The notes under the pieces are model-generated. The model saw nothing but the letters and a program-made list of their open reading frames with translations, made no database searches and was not told where the DNA came from. Of a stretch of DNA of 32,408 nucleotides, positions 1 through 6,871 are shown piece after piece. The DNA comes from Collinsella aerofaciens (lineage in GTDB: Bacteria; Actinomycetota; Coriobacteriia; Coriobacteriales; Coriobacteriaceae). Positions within the stretch are counted from its first letter, which is position 1. Each line of letters starts with the position of its first letter. Both the position numbers and the translations under genes were made by a program. The stretch is from contig JAPJOH010000017.1 in assembly GCA_030826265.1 (NCBI GenBank), positions 1-32,408 of the forward strand. Reading direction: 5' to 3'.

Positions 1-222
1 ACGCCGGGCCGACTCGCTTCGGTTCGGGCGCTACACCAACTTTCTCGACACTACCACTTTGGATCGCGTCGGAAATGTTGGTGTAACCGCACGGCTGCTT
101 CATCCATCCTTTCCGAGTGGTCTCGCCAAATTGCCCGTCCGGGAGAACAATAGATCGAGCGCTGCGCCCTGCTCCCGGGGGTGAGGCCCTCTTGATTAAA
201 CTGCTCACTTTTAAATAACCCT
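1..222. other. Left-edge intergenic stretch, no gene recognised
   Basis: I see no convincing gene here. The only structure is a short inverted repeat, TACACCAAC at 32-40 and its exact complement GTTGGTGTA at 77-85, separated by 36 bases. A minus-strand open frame crosses the stretch but is serine-rich and has no ribosome binding site, so it looks like chance. Confidence 0.5.
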
Positions 223-411
223 GTGCTCAATTCTCTGTGGCCATTTGAGGAAGATGAGCTCGATTTAAGTGAGTTGCTCGAGTATCTGAGGGCGTTCATC
301 ACGGACGATCGCAAGATAATCCACGGTAATAGCGAGCTGAGACGGCTTATTAGAGAATATGATTTCCTTAAATACAAGAAGGCCTTCGACATATCGGCTA
401 CTAGTGAGTAA
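223..411 (+). CDS. Hypothetical 62-aa protein, possible gene remnant
   Basis: I do not recognise this protein. It would start with GTG at 223, but no clear Shine-Dalgarno precedes it, and the frame is open only back to about 196 after a TGA. The translation is rich in Glu, Asp, Leu, Arg and Lys with amphipathic spacing (around DELDLSELLEYLR and ELRRLIREYDFL), which looks more like a real helical protein than random sequence. The local base composition is more A+T-rich than the chromosome to the right. It could be a small accessory protein or the 3' remnant of a larger acquired gene whose front is lost. No function is inferred. Confidence 0.3.
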   Translation: MLNSLWPFEEDELDLSELLEYLRAFITDDRKIIHGNSELRRLIREYDFLKYKKAFDISATSE

Positions 412-500
412 TCCCACCTAGCGTCTGTGAAGAAGGCCATCATTGTAGACTATGGCATCTGAGCGTATAGTGCGAACACCACGTGCAAATGCAAACTTAA

Positions 501-524
501 TATAACGCTTTCTATAACGCTTTC
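501..524. repeat. 12-bp tandem repeat, two copies
   Basis: TATAACGCTTTC occurs twice, back to back, at 501-512 and 513-524 with no mismatch. It lies in an A+T-rich non-coding stretch. It may be a protein-binding site or a replication slippage product; the sequence alone does not say. Confidence 0.6.
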
Positions 525-621
525 TGCTTGAAATCACAATGGTGTCTGTTTCGATCTGCCAATCAAGGGAAGATGGTGTAAAGTATCTTCCTGTAATACA
601 AAAGCTCTTCGGGAGTTTTAA

Positions 622-658
622 GGGCGACGCTTTCAGACTGAGAGTGTTGCCCTTTTTT
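622..658 (+). terminator. Intrinsic terminator
   Basis: A 13-bp stem (622-634 with 640-652, three G-U pairs) with a 5-base loop is followed directly by six T residues at 653-658. A smaller hairpin with a TTCGG loop sits just upstream (602-620). No plus-strand gene ends close by; the nearest upstream stop is at 411, so the transcript it terminates is unknown and may be a remnant or a small RNA. Confidence 0.7.
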
Positions 659-735
659 CATGTTTGCAATGTGTGACGTACTAGTCAAGCACCATCCCGG
701 CAATGGAATGATCGAGCATGGGCGGCTTCTACTGG

Positions 736-765
736 TTGACGTGATCGTGGTCAAACAAGTGATAT
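736..765 (+). promoter_or_regulatory. Candidate promoter of a small transcript
   Basis: TTGACG at 736-741 resembles a -35 box. The A+T-rich GATATC at 761-766, about 19 bases downstream, could serve as a weak -10. Its main appeal is position: it would start a transcript near 772 that ends at the strong terminator at 842. Weak evidence by itself. Confidence 0.22.
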
Positions 766-771
766 CGATTA

Positions 772-842
772 GAATTAAATCAATTGCGCTGGAAGCCTTC
801 GGGCGACACCTGAAGAGGGCTGATGCGTCGGCCCTCTTTTTT
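772..842 (+). ncRNA. Candidate ~70-nt small RNA
   Basis: Between the weak promoter at 736-765 and the terminator at 815-842 there is no usable ORF with a ribosome binding site. The stretch can form a small hairpin (CTTC at 798-801 region with GAAG at 812-815 region) immediately before the terminator stem, partly exclusive with it. This is the layout of a short structured RNA or a leader attenuator that has lost its gene. It is a suggestion from structure only. Confidence 0.2.
815..842 (+). terminator. Intrinsic terminator
   Basis: GAGGGCTGA at 815-823 pairs with TCGGCCCTC at 828-836 (one G-U pair) around the four-base loop TGCG, and is followed by six T residues at 837-842. This is a textbook Rho-independent terminator on the plus strand, again without an obvious gene upstream. 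Confidence 0.75.
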
Positions 843-941
843 GTTTGGATGTAAGATTCGGCCTGGCAAAACAAGGATCTCATTTGGGGAGAAACAAATA
901 TCCGATGGTTTTCGCTTAGGGACGCGCGGTTTAAGCGTGCT

Positions 942-1070
942 TTCCGGAAGTGCGGGGAAAAAATCGGAAACCTCCGAGCATAAACCGAATTTCGGCAACA
1001 AAACCGCAGGCCGCGGAAGTGCAAACAGGGGTCTGGTCGACCGTTCTCATTTTTCACCGCACTTCCGGAA
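942..1070. repeat. 129-bp inverted-repeat element, MITE-like
   Basis: The 14-bp arm TTCCGGAAGTGCGG (942-955) is perfectly complementary to 1057-1070. With one mismatch the pairing continues inward to 962/1050, giving 20 of 21 paired positions. The 87-base interior contains another partial copy of the arm sequence (GGAAGTGC near 1015-1022) and no ORF. Short terminal inverted repeats around a non-coding core in a low-GC region fit a non-autonomous mobile element or a large palindromic intergenic repeat. Confidence 0.65.
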
Positions 1071-1151
1071 TTTGTACAAGCTCGACTGGGTTGTTTGTCG
1101 TTTGGTGCTGATGAATCTTGCCCGGACCTTATTATTTATATTTAAATAGTT

Positions 1152-1175
1152 ACACTTAACTTATAAGTTAAGTGT
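1152..1175. promoter_or_regulatory. Perfect 24-bp palindrome, probable operator
   Basis: ACACTTAACTTA (1152-1163) is followed immediately by its exact reverse complement (1164-1175). It sits 23 bases before the TTG start of the 66-aa ORF and just downstream of an A+T-rich promoter-like stretch (possible TTGCCC at 1118-1123 and TTTAAA at 1141-1146). A symmetric site between promoter and first gene of a pair that ends with an XRE repressor is the usual place for an autoregulatory operator. Regulation by the XRE protein is inferred. Confidence 0.55.
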
Positions 1176-1197
1176 TACTAGAAATGGGAGGTGGCCC

Positions 1198-1398
1198 TTG
1201 GTAGAAGGATATGAACCTGTCGAATACAGAGACCCCAAGGGCCGACCGTTTTGGGAATTGACGGCTTCTCCCGACAACTCTCAATTCCAGAAAATGTTGT
1301 CAGACCATAAGCGGAAATTAACCGCTCGAACAATGATCGGCCGTAATAGCGCGTCAGCTTCTGGAGCCTGGGCGCTGACTTTTATGCCTGGCTTCTGA
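1198..1398 (+). CDS. Small protein of unknown function, first gene of a TA-like pair
   Basis: A 66-aa protein starting at TTG 1198, chosen because a strong GGGAGG ribosome binding site (1186-1191) lies six bases upstream. The gene ends 13 bases before the XRE regulator, an operon-like spacing. I do not recognise a family. The position before a HigA-like antitoxin suggests a toxin, and the start (VEYRDPKGRPFWEL) faintly recalls phage Gp49-type HigB proteins, but at 66 residues it is far shorter than the roughly 100-120 usual for HigB and the second half does not match. It may be a truncated toxin, a very small toxin or an unrelated protein. Confidence 0.45.
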   Translation: MVEGYEPVEYRDPKGRPFWELTASPDNSQFQKMLSDHKRKLTARTMIGRNSASASGAWALTFMPGF

Positions 1399-1411
1399 AA
1401 CGGAGAATACA

Positions 1412-1798
1412 ATGAATAAAGCAGATCTATCTGATTTTTATGCCGAAACAGAAAGTAGCGAAACGCTCGCTTATGAACATGCACTAGATATTGAGTTTAT
1501 TGTTCATCGCGAAATGAAACGTTTGGGATTGAGCAAAAGTGAGCTGGCAAATCGTATGGGCATAAGCCTTCAGTCGCTTTCTAAGCTCTTGAATTCTCAA
1601 CCTAATATGACTCTGAAGACGATTGCAAAGTTCGAACTTGCTCTGGGCATTAAGATCGTTCCGCAGGTTATCGTCAGCTATTCCAAAGAACTGCCGTTTC
1701 TTTCATCCAACTATTCCGTGCGAGAGCAATGTGCATTGCCTGCCATTCTCCCTGCAGAGCTGTCGGCAGATTGTGATGTGCCTTTTCAGAGCGAATAG
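1412..1798 (+). CDS. XRE-family HTH regulator, HigA-like antitoxin
   Basis: A 128-aa protein with ATG at 1412 and GGAG about eight bases upstream. Residues about 40-85 form a helix-turn-helix of the XRE/Cro type (LGLSKSELANRMGISLQSLSK, then NMTLKTIAKFELALGIKI). The pattern GxSxxxLAxxxG...LSKLL...N.TL.TI.K...ALG is what HigA-type antitoxins show. The N-terminal 35 residues are acidic and the C-terminal 40 look disordered. It probably binds DNA as a dimer, most plausibly the 24-bp palindrome at 1152-1175, and represses its own operon. Whether it neutralises the upstream 66-aa product is inference. The A+T-rich base composition, unlike the genes to the right, fits an acquired module. Confidence 0.75.
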   Translation: MNKADLSDFYAETESSETLAYEHALDIEFIVHREMKRLGLSKSELANRMGISLQSLSKLLNSQPNMTLKTIAKFELALGIKIVPQVIVSYSKELPFLSSNYSVREQCALPAILPAELSADCDVPFQSE

Positions 1799-1890
1799 TA
1801 GCCTCTCAATGAGCCTGGGTCGGACGAGTTGCCATTCCCACATCCTCTAGAAAAGTTCTTAAAACAGCCTTAAAGGCGCTCTAGCTTGCG

Positions 1891-1921
1891 TTGACAGCGT
1901 AAAATACGTATGTTTGACTAT
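1891..1921 (+). promoter_or_regulatory. Candidate promoter of the pel-like operon
   Basis: A consensus -35 box TTGACA is present at 1891-1896, 58 bases before the first pel-like start codon. The expected -10 region is only weakly matched (GACTAT at 1916-1921, 19-base spacing). TAAAGT at 1925-1930 is another possible -10. The location is right but the box pairing is unresolved. Confidence 0.3.
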
Positions 1922-1953
1922 GTCTAAAGTGGATTTTAGGGGAGGGGTGCGCC

Positions 1954-4092
1954 ATGGAGGTGCTGGTTGTTGGCAACACCGCATATGTTGACGATGACTT
2001 TTGCGCCAAGGCGTTCCCCGGGGACCATGTCCAGGTCGTCGCTGCCGCGGAAGCGCGCCGCGACGAGTCATCGCCCCATGCCTCGTGGAAAGAGCTTCTG
2101 CAACACCTGGATCAGGCCTACGAGTTCGACCGCGTGGTCTACCTGTCTAATTACCTTACCCCGCATACCGATATCGTGGGCGATATCGAACTGTTGCGCT
2201 CGGTCTTTCGTGCGTGCGCGGGTCGCCGGGTCCAACTGCTGTATGTAGCGGGGCCCGCGGGTGCCGAGGGTGCCGCCGATGCCGCGGGGCGAACGGGCAA
2301 GGGCATTATCGCGCACGCAGCCAACGACCTGTGCCGCTACTACGCTGCTCGCGGGGGAGTTCAGACCAAGATCCTGCGCGTGCCGTTCCTGTATACCGCG
2401 TCTGCCGCACTGGAGGACCCGTTTTTGGTGCCGCTGTTCGACGCGTGCTCAACCGGATCGGTTGCTCTGCAGGGTGCGCAAGATGCAGCGTTTCCCCTGC
2501 TGTGTGCCGAGGAGCTTGCGGTGCTGGTGCGCCGCATCTTCGATAGCTGGGATGGTAACTTTGAGACGCTCGACGTTGCCGATACCTTCCATCACGCGTC
2601 AGGTGAGGTGGGCGAGGCCCTCAAGGCGCTGTTCCCAGGGCTTTCAGTTGCCTATGGCGATTCTGCCGGCTACGCCCTGCCCGTCAACGACGTCGTTCGC
2701 GTGCGCTATGGTTGGTTTCAGCGGTACGACCTGCTGCGCGATTTTTCGACCATTCAAGCGCGTTGGGATGTTGGCCGCGCAAAGAAGGTTAACCCCTTGC
2801 GCGCCGCCATCGACCGCATCCAGATGCGCGCGCTGCCTATTAAATGCCTGGAGACGGCAGCCGCCTGGGTCCTGTTCGAGGTGCTGGAGCATCTGTTCTC
2901 ACAATCGGCCCAGCTCAACGTGCTCGATTATCGCCTGCTCTACGTGGTGTTGATCGGCACGCTGTATGGCTTGGACTTTGGCCTGGTTGCGGCGCTGCTG
3001 GCGTCGGTGGGTTTGGCCGCGAGCTACTTTACTCAGTACGGCTATACCTTCCAGGGCCTGTTCTACGAGCCGTCCAACTGGCTGCCGTTTATTGCGTACT
3101 TTGTGGTGGGTGCCGTGTGCGGCTATGTGCAGCTGCGCAACAGCGAGGCCATTAGGGCGGAGCGCGATCAAAACGAGCTCGTGCGCAACCGCAATACGTT
3201 CCTCACACAGCTCTACCACGACGCGATCGAGGACAAGCGTGCGTACAGGCGCCAGATCGTGGGTCGCCACGACAGCTTTGGCAAGATCTTTGCCGTGACG
3301 CAGGAGCTCGACGTGCTCAACCCACGCGACATCTATCGCAAGTGCTGCGAGCTTCTGGGCGAGATCTTCGAGAACGATTCGGTGGCGATCTACCATGTTT
3401 CGGGCGGGGCATTTGCACGTTTGGTGGCAGCAAGTCCCGCGATTGCCGAAGATGCCGCACGCTCGCTCACGCTTGAGCAGCTTGCACCTCTTTTGGGCGA
3501 CGGGGGTCGTTCGAACCTGTGGGTGAACCGCGAGCTGACGCCGGGGCTTCCCATGTTTGGATACACGGTCGAACGCGACGGGGCACCCGCCGTGTTGATC
3601 TTTGTGCGTTGTGCGGCCGAAAACCAAATGACCCTCTATTATCAAAACCTGTTCCGTATCTTGTGCGGGTTGGTCGAAAGCGCGCTGGGCCGTGCCTTTG
3701 ACTATGAGGCGGTGGCACAGGATAAACGCTGCGTTGACGGCACTTGCGTGCTCAAGCAGGCTGCCTTTGGCCAAGAGCTCGCGGCGGAGCAGGCGCTGGC
3801 AGATAGCAAGATGGGGAGTTTTTTGCTCCTGCGCGTGGTACCGGGCGTGGAGCCTGTCGGCGAGCTGGTGGGCGCAATTGGGTCGGCAATCCGCGAGAGC
3901 GACGCGGCGGGCTTGGTCGATGGCGACGTGCTCTATCTGCTTATGCGCCAGGCAAAGGCGTGCGATCTGCCCATTATCCGCGAGCGCCTGAGCGCAAAAC
4001 AGATTGCGGTGGAACCCGTCGACGGCGAGGACATCGTGGAGCTGCTGCAGCACATCTCTTACACCGGTGACGGTGAGGGGGGTGCCGCTTGA
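1954..4092 (+). CDS. pelD: PelD-like c-di-GMP receptor fused to a degenerate SDR domain
   Basis: A 712-aa membrane protein; ATG 1954 has a GGGGAGGGG site upstream. Order of parts: residues about 1-270 resemble an extended short-chain dehydrogenase/epimerase (VLVVGN start, later KILRVPFLY), but the Gly-rich nucleotide loop and the YxxxK pair are not recognisable, so this part is probably not catalytic. Residues about 295-395 are hydrophobic with roughly four membrane segments. A charged helical linker follows, then a GAF-like domain (about 440-590). Residues about 600-705 are a GGDEF-like domain with RESD at 647-650 five residues before DGDVL (656-660) where GGDEF would be. In Pseudomonas PelD the corresponding RxxD binds c-di-GMP and activates Pel synthesis. 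The Asp/Gly-Asp remnant cannot make c-di-GMP. I infer a receptor controlling PelF/PelG. The gene overlaps the next by four bases. Confidence 0.82.
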   Translation: MEVLVVGNTAYVDDDFCAKAFPGDHVQVVAAAEARRDESSPHASWKELLQHLDQAYEFDRVVYLSNYLTPHTDIVGDIELLRSVFRACAGRRVQLLYVAGPAGAEGAADAAGRTGKGIIAHAANDLCRYYAARGGVQTKILRVPFLYTASAALEDPFLVPLFDACSTGSVALQGAQDAAFPLLCAEELAVLVRRIFDSWDGNFETLDVADTFHHASGEVGEALKALFPGLSVAYGDSAGYALPVNDVVRVRYGWFQRYDLLRDFSTIQARWDVGRAKKVNPLRAAIDRIQMRALPIKCLETAAAWVLFEVLEHLFSQSAQLNVLDYRLLYVVLIGTLYGLDFGLVAALLASVGLAASYFTQYGYTFQGLFYEPSNWLPFIAYFVVGAVCGYVQLRNSEAIRAERDQNELVRNRNTFLTQLYHDAIEDKRAYRRQIVGRHDSFGKIFAVTQELDVLNPRDIYRKCCELLGEIFENDSVAIYHVSGGAFARLVAASPAIAEDAARSLTLEQLAPLLGDGGRSNLWVNRELTPGLPMFGYTVERDGAPAVLIFVRCAAENQMTLYYQNLFRILCGLVESALGRAFDYEAVAQDKRCVDGTCVLKQAAFGQELAAEQALADSKMGSFLLLRVVPGVEPVGELVGAIGSAIRESDAAGLVDGDVLYLLMRQAKACDLPIIRERLSAKQIAVEPVDGEDIVELLQHISYTGDGEGGAA

Positions 4093-4994
4093 TCTCGCTT
4101 GTCGTTGCTGCCGTCTTGCTGCTGATTCATGCGCTGGTTTGCCTGATGCTGTGGACGCTTATGAAGCTGGCCCTGCTGCCAGTGCGCGGGCACATGCTGG
4201 CTGTGATAGTGCTGGTGCCGCTGTGGGGTCCGATGCTGGTGGTTCTGCTATCGGTCCGCGGCGCGATGTTTGGCGAGGGGCTGAAAGAGTCTGCGCTGGA
4301 GTCGCTGCGCTTCAACGACGACCTGCATCGTAGTATGTCGGTATCGAGTGGTGAGGACGATGCAGGCGTAGTGCCGCTCGAGGAGGCGCTCATCGTCAAT
4401 GACCCGGCATACCGGCGCCGCCTAATGCTCTCCATGCTCACCGAGGAGCCCGACGCGTACCTGGCGCAGCTGCAGGCGGCTAAGCTTAACGACGACGTTG
4501 AGGTGGCGCACTATGCCGCGACGGCGGTGGCGCAGATCTCCAAGGAGTCCGACCTTAAACTGCAGCAGCTGGAGCGCGCCTTTAAGACGGACCCGAGCGC
4601 GCAAAACCTCATCGAATACTGTGATTTTCTTGGTGAATACTTAGGCTCGGGCTTGGCCGAGGGGCGCGTGGCTCAGATTCAGCGCCAACAGTACGCGCGC
4701 CTGCTTGCGCGTCGCTGCGAGCGCGAGGATACCCTTGAGCTGCGCATTCGATACGCGACGGCGCTGGCCGATGTCGGACAGATCGACGAGGCGCAGGCCG
4801 TGACCGACCAGCTGGTGCTCGACGTGCCCGAGGAGCAGGAGGTTTGGATGCTTTGCCTGCGCCTAGCCGTGATGCGCCGCGACGGTGACGAGGTCCACCG
4901 TGTGACCGATGCGATCGACAATCAACATGTGTATTTGAGTGCCGCCAACCGCGAACAGTTGGCGTTTTGGCGCGACGGGGAGGAGGCCAGATGA
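4089..4994 (+). CDS. pelE: PelE-like membrane-anchored helical repeat protein
   Basis: A 301-aa protein with a TTG start at 4089 overlapping the pelD stop by four bases; the G-rich stretch GGTGAGGGGGG just upstream is its ribosome binding site. Residues about 1-55 form two membrane helices (SLVVAAVLLLIHALVCLML and MLAVIVLVPLWGPMLVVLL). The rest is soluble and almost all alpha-helical with TPR/HEAT-like periodicity (residues about 95-300). That is the arrangement of PelE, the cytoplasmic-facing scaffold that in Pseudomonas interacts with PelD. Primary sequence similarity is too weak to be sure by eye, so the assignment rests on topology, position between pelD and the deacetylase gene, and length. 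It overlaps the next gene by ATGA. Confidence 0.65.
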   Translation: MISLVVAAVLLLIHALVCLMLWTLMKLALLPVRGHMLAVIVLVPLWGPMLVVLLSVRGAMFGEGLKESALESLRFNDDLHRSMSVSSGEDDAGVVPLEEALIVNDPAYRRRLMLSMLTEEPDAYLAQLQAAKLNDDVEVAHYAATAVAQISKESDLKLQQLERAFKTDPSAQNLIEYCDFLGEYLGSGLAEGRVAQIQRQQYARLLARRCEREDTLELRIRYATALADVGQIDEAQAVTDQLVLDVPEEQEVWMLCLRLAVMRRDGDEVHRVTDAIDNQHVYLSAANREQLAFWRDGEEAR

Positions 4995-6871
4995 GCGTGG
5001 CACAACATATCCGCGACCGTGCAGGCCGCTTTCGTTGGATGGGGCTGCTCGTAGTGTGGGCTGTTTTTATCGTCATGGCCGCCGTGCTGCTGATCGAACG
5101 CGCCGGCGTGCAGTACAGCGCTGGACAGCACAAGCTGGGGATGCTTGCCGCCAACGATGCGGTGCCGGCCTCCTCGGCAATCTTTGGCCAAAAGCCCACG
5201 TGCCTGGTCATTACCGATTCCGATCAAGCTGGCGTCGAGGACGTAAAGGAGCAGTTCGACCAGATCCTGCTCGACATGAAGATCGCGCACCGCGATGTGG
5301 ACCTTGCCCTGGATGGTGCGGATGCCATTCCCTCGCTGGCCTCCTTCGATCGCGTGATTTTGCTCATGCCGTCGCTCGATGGGCTCGGTACGCACCTGAG
5401 CGACATTATGAGTTGGGTGAGTGCCGGCGGTTCGCTTATGCTCGCTATGCCGCCGGATAACTCGAGCTATCTGCAAGTGATTGCCTCCAAGCTTGGCATT
5501 GAATCGGCCGGATATGACTATGTAAAAGCCGAAAGCATTGTGCCGAGTGAGGACTTTATGCTGGGCGGGGGAGAGCGCTACGAGCTCTCGGACCCTTTTG
5601 ATTCGTCGCTTTCGGTATCGCTGCGCGAGACGGCTCGTGTGTGGGCTAAGACCGGCGATGCGGGCGCCCCACTCATTTGGTCGAATGACTGCGGTAGCGG
5701 GCGCACCGTGGTTTGCAATATCGGTATCTATGACAAGGTCATGCGCGGCTTTTACGCCGCGGCGACCAGCCTCCTGGGCGATGCCACGGCCTATCCGGTC
5801 ATTAACAGCGCTGTGTTCTTTTTGGACGACTTTCCTAGTCCCGTGCCCTCGGGCGATGGTACTTATATCAAGCGTGACTACGGCCTTTCCATTGCCGATT
5901 TTTACACCAAGGTCTGGTGGCCCGATCTGCAAAAGCTCGCGCAAAAATATGGCATTCGCTATACCGGCGTGATGATCGAAAACTACGAGGACGCGGTCAA
6001 CCAGACCGAGCCCGCGCGACAGGCCGATACCACGCAGTTCCGCTATTTTGGCGGCATGCTGCTGCAGATGGGCGGCGAGCTGGGCTTTCACGGCTACAAC
6101 CATCAGCCGCTTGCGCTCTGGGACACCGACTATGGTACGTTGCACGTCTACAAGACCTGGAAGAACAAAGAGACGCTCGTCGCTTCGCTCAACGAACTTA
6201 TCGCGTTTCAGGACGAGGTCCTGCCCAATGCTCATGGCTCGGTTTACGTGCCGCCGTCGAATATCCTTTCGGCCCGCGCGCGCAAGCTTATCGGTACCGA
6301 TGTTCCGCGCATTAAGACCATTGCCAGCACGTATTTTGAGGATGGCACCGACCTGCCGTACGTGCAGGAGTTTGGCGTGGCGAGCGATGGCATTGTGGAG
6401 CAGCCACGTATTGTCTCGGGCGGCATGGTCGACGATTCTTATATGCGCCTGGCAGCCGTGTCCGAGCTCAACATGCACTACGCGAGCACGCACTTTATGC
6501 ACCCGGACGACCTTTTGGACCCCGATCGCGGTGCCAAGGAGGGCTGGGAGGTCTACAAGGGCGGCCTGGTCGACTACCTGGAGTGGCTTACCAAATCCGC
6601 GCCCGACCTGCGTCGCCAGACCGGCTCGGAATGCTCGGGCGCCATCCAGCGCTTTTCGTCGGTTACGGTAAGCGTGGATACAAGTGCAGATGCCTGGACG
6701 CTCAACCTGGACAACTTTCACGACGAGGCTTGGCTCATGTTCCGCGCCAATAATGGCGAGCCGGGTGCGGTGACGGGTGGCGAACTGACGCACCTTACGG
6801 GCAATCTGTATCTGCTCAAGGCAAATGATAAGACCGTGACGATCGAGCGCAAGGAGGGTGGCGATAAATGA
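4991..6871 (+). CDS. DUF2194 protein, PelA-type polysaccharide deacetylase
   Basis: A 626-aa protein. I take ATG 4991 (GAGGAGG just upstream, ATGA overlap with pelE) rather than the TTG at 4967. An N-terminal membrane helix (residues about 16-38, LLVVWAVFIVMAAVLLIE) anchors it outside the cell. Residues about 60-250 are a Rossmann-like domain (CLVITDSDQ, VILLMPSLDGLG). Residues about 270-520 carry deacetylase hallmarks: Asp-Asp at 279-280 (FFLDDFP) and HGYNH at 367-371, the DD and HxxxH metal-binding pattern of carbohydrate esterase family 4-like enzymes. The C-terminus is beta-rich. It likely removes N-acetyl groups from the nascent Pel-like chain, giving it positive charge. No glycoside hydrolase domain such as that of Pseudomonas PelA is present here or nearby. 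Confidence 0.75.
   Translation: MSVAQHIRDRAGRFRWMGLLVVWAVFIVMAAVLLIERAGVQYSAGQHKLGMLAANDAVPASSAIFGQKPTCLVITDSDQAGVEDVKEQFDQILLDMKIAHRDVDLALDGADAIPSLASFDRVILLMPSLDGLGTHLSDIMSWVSAGGSLMLAMPPDNSSYLQVIASKLGIESAGYDYVKAESIVPSEDFMLGGGERYELSDPFDSSLSVSLRETARVWAKTGDAGAPLIWSNDCGSGRTVVCNIGIYDKVMRGFYAAATSLLGDATAYPVINSAVFFLDDFPSPVPSGDGTYIKRDYGLSIADFYTKVWWPDLQKLAQKYGIRYTGVMIENYEDAVNQTEPARQADTTQFRYFGGMLLQMGGELGFHGYNHQPLALWDTDYGTLHVYKTWKNKETLVASLNELIAFQDEVLPNAHGSVYVPPSNILSARARKLIGTDVPRIKTIASTYFEDGTDLPYVQEFGVASDGIVEQPRIVSGGMVDDSYMRLAAVSELNMHYASTHFMHPDDLLDPDRGAKEGWEVYKGGLVDYLEWLTKSAPDLRRQTGSECSGAIQRFSSVTVSVDTSADAWTLNLDNFHDEAWLMFRANNGEPGAVTGGELTHLTGNLYLLKANDKTVTIERKEGGDK

Larger units (their letters stand above)
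412..1117. other. Gene-poor A+T-rich interval
   Basis: No gene is supported in this 700-base interval. The open frames on either strand run through the two terminator hairpins and the inverted repeat described separately, and lack ribosome binding sites. What it holds is a 12-bp tandem repeat (501-524), two intrinsic terminators (622-658 and 815-842), a possible promoter between them and a 129-bp inverted-repeat element (942-1070). The composition and the orphan terminators suggest an old insertion or deletion scar. Confidence 0.6.

Noticed and set aside
1..40. Possible 3' end of a tRNA at the left edge (GGTTCG followed by CACCA-like bases)
   Set aside because: No T-stem pairing or acceptor complement can be drawn.
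563..1057. 164-aa minus-strand open frame in the gene-poor left region
   Set aside because: It crosses both intrinsic terminators and one arm of the inverted repeat, has no ribosome binding site and an implausible composition.
4922..6793. 623-aa open frame on the minus strand opposite the DUF2194 gene
   Set aside because: High-GC antisense shadow: no ribosome binding site, His/Arg/Val-rich composition without domains, and the plus-strand gene is clearly coding.
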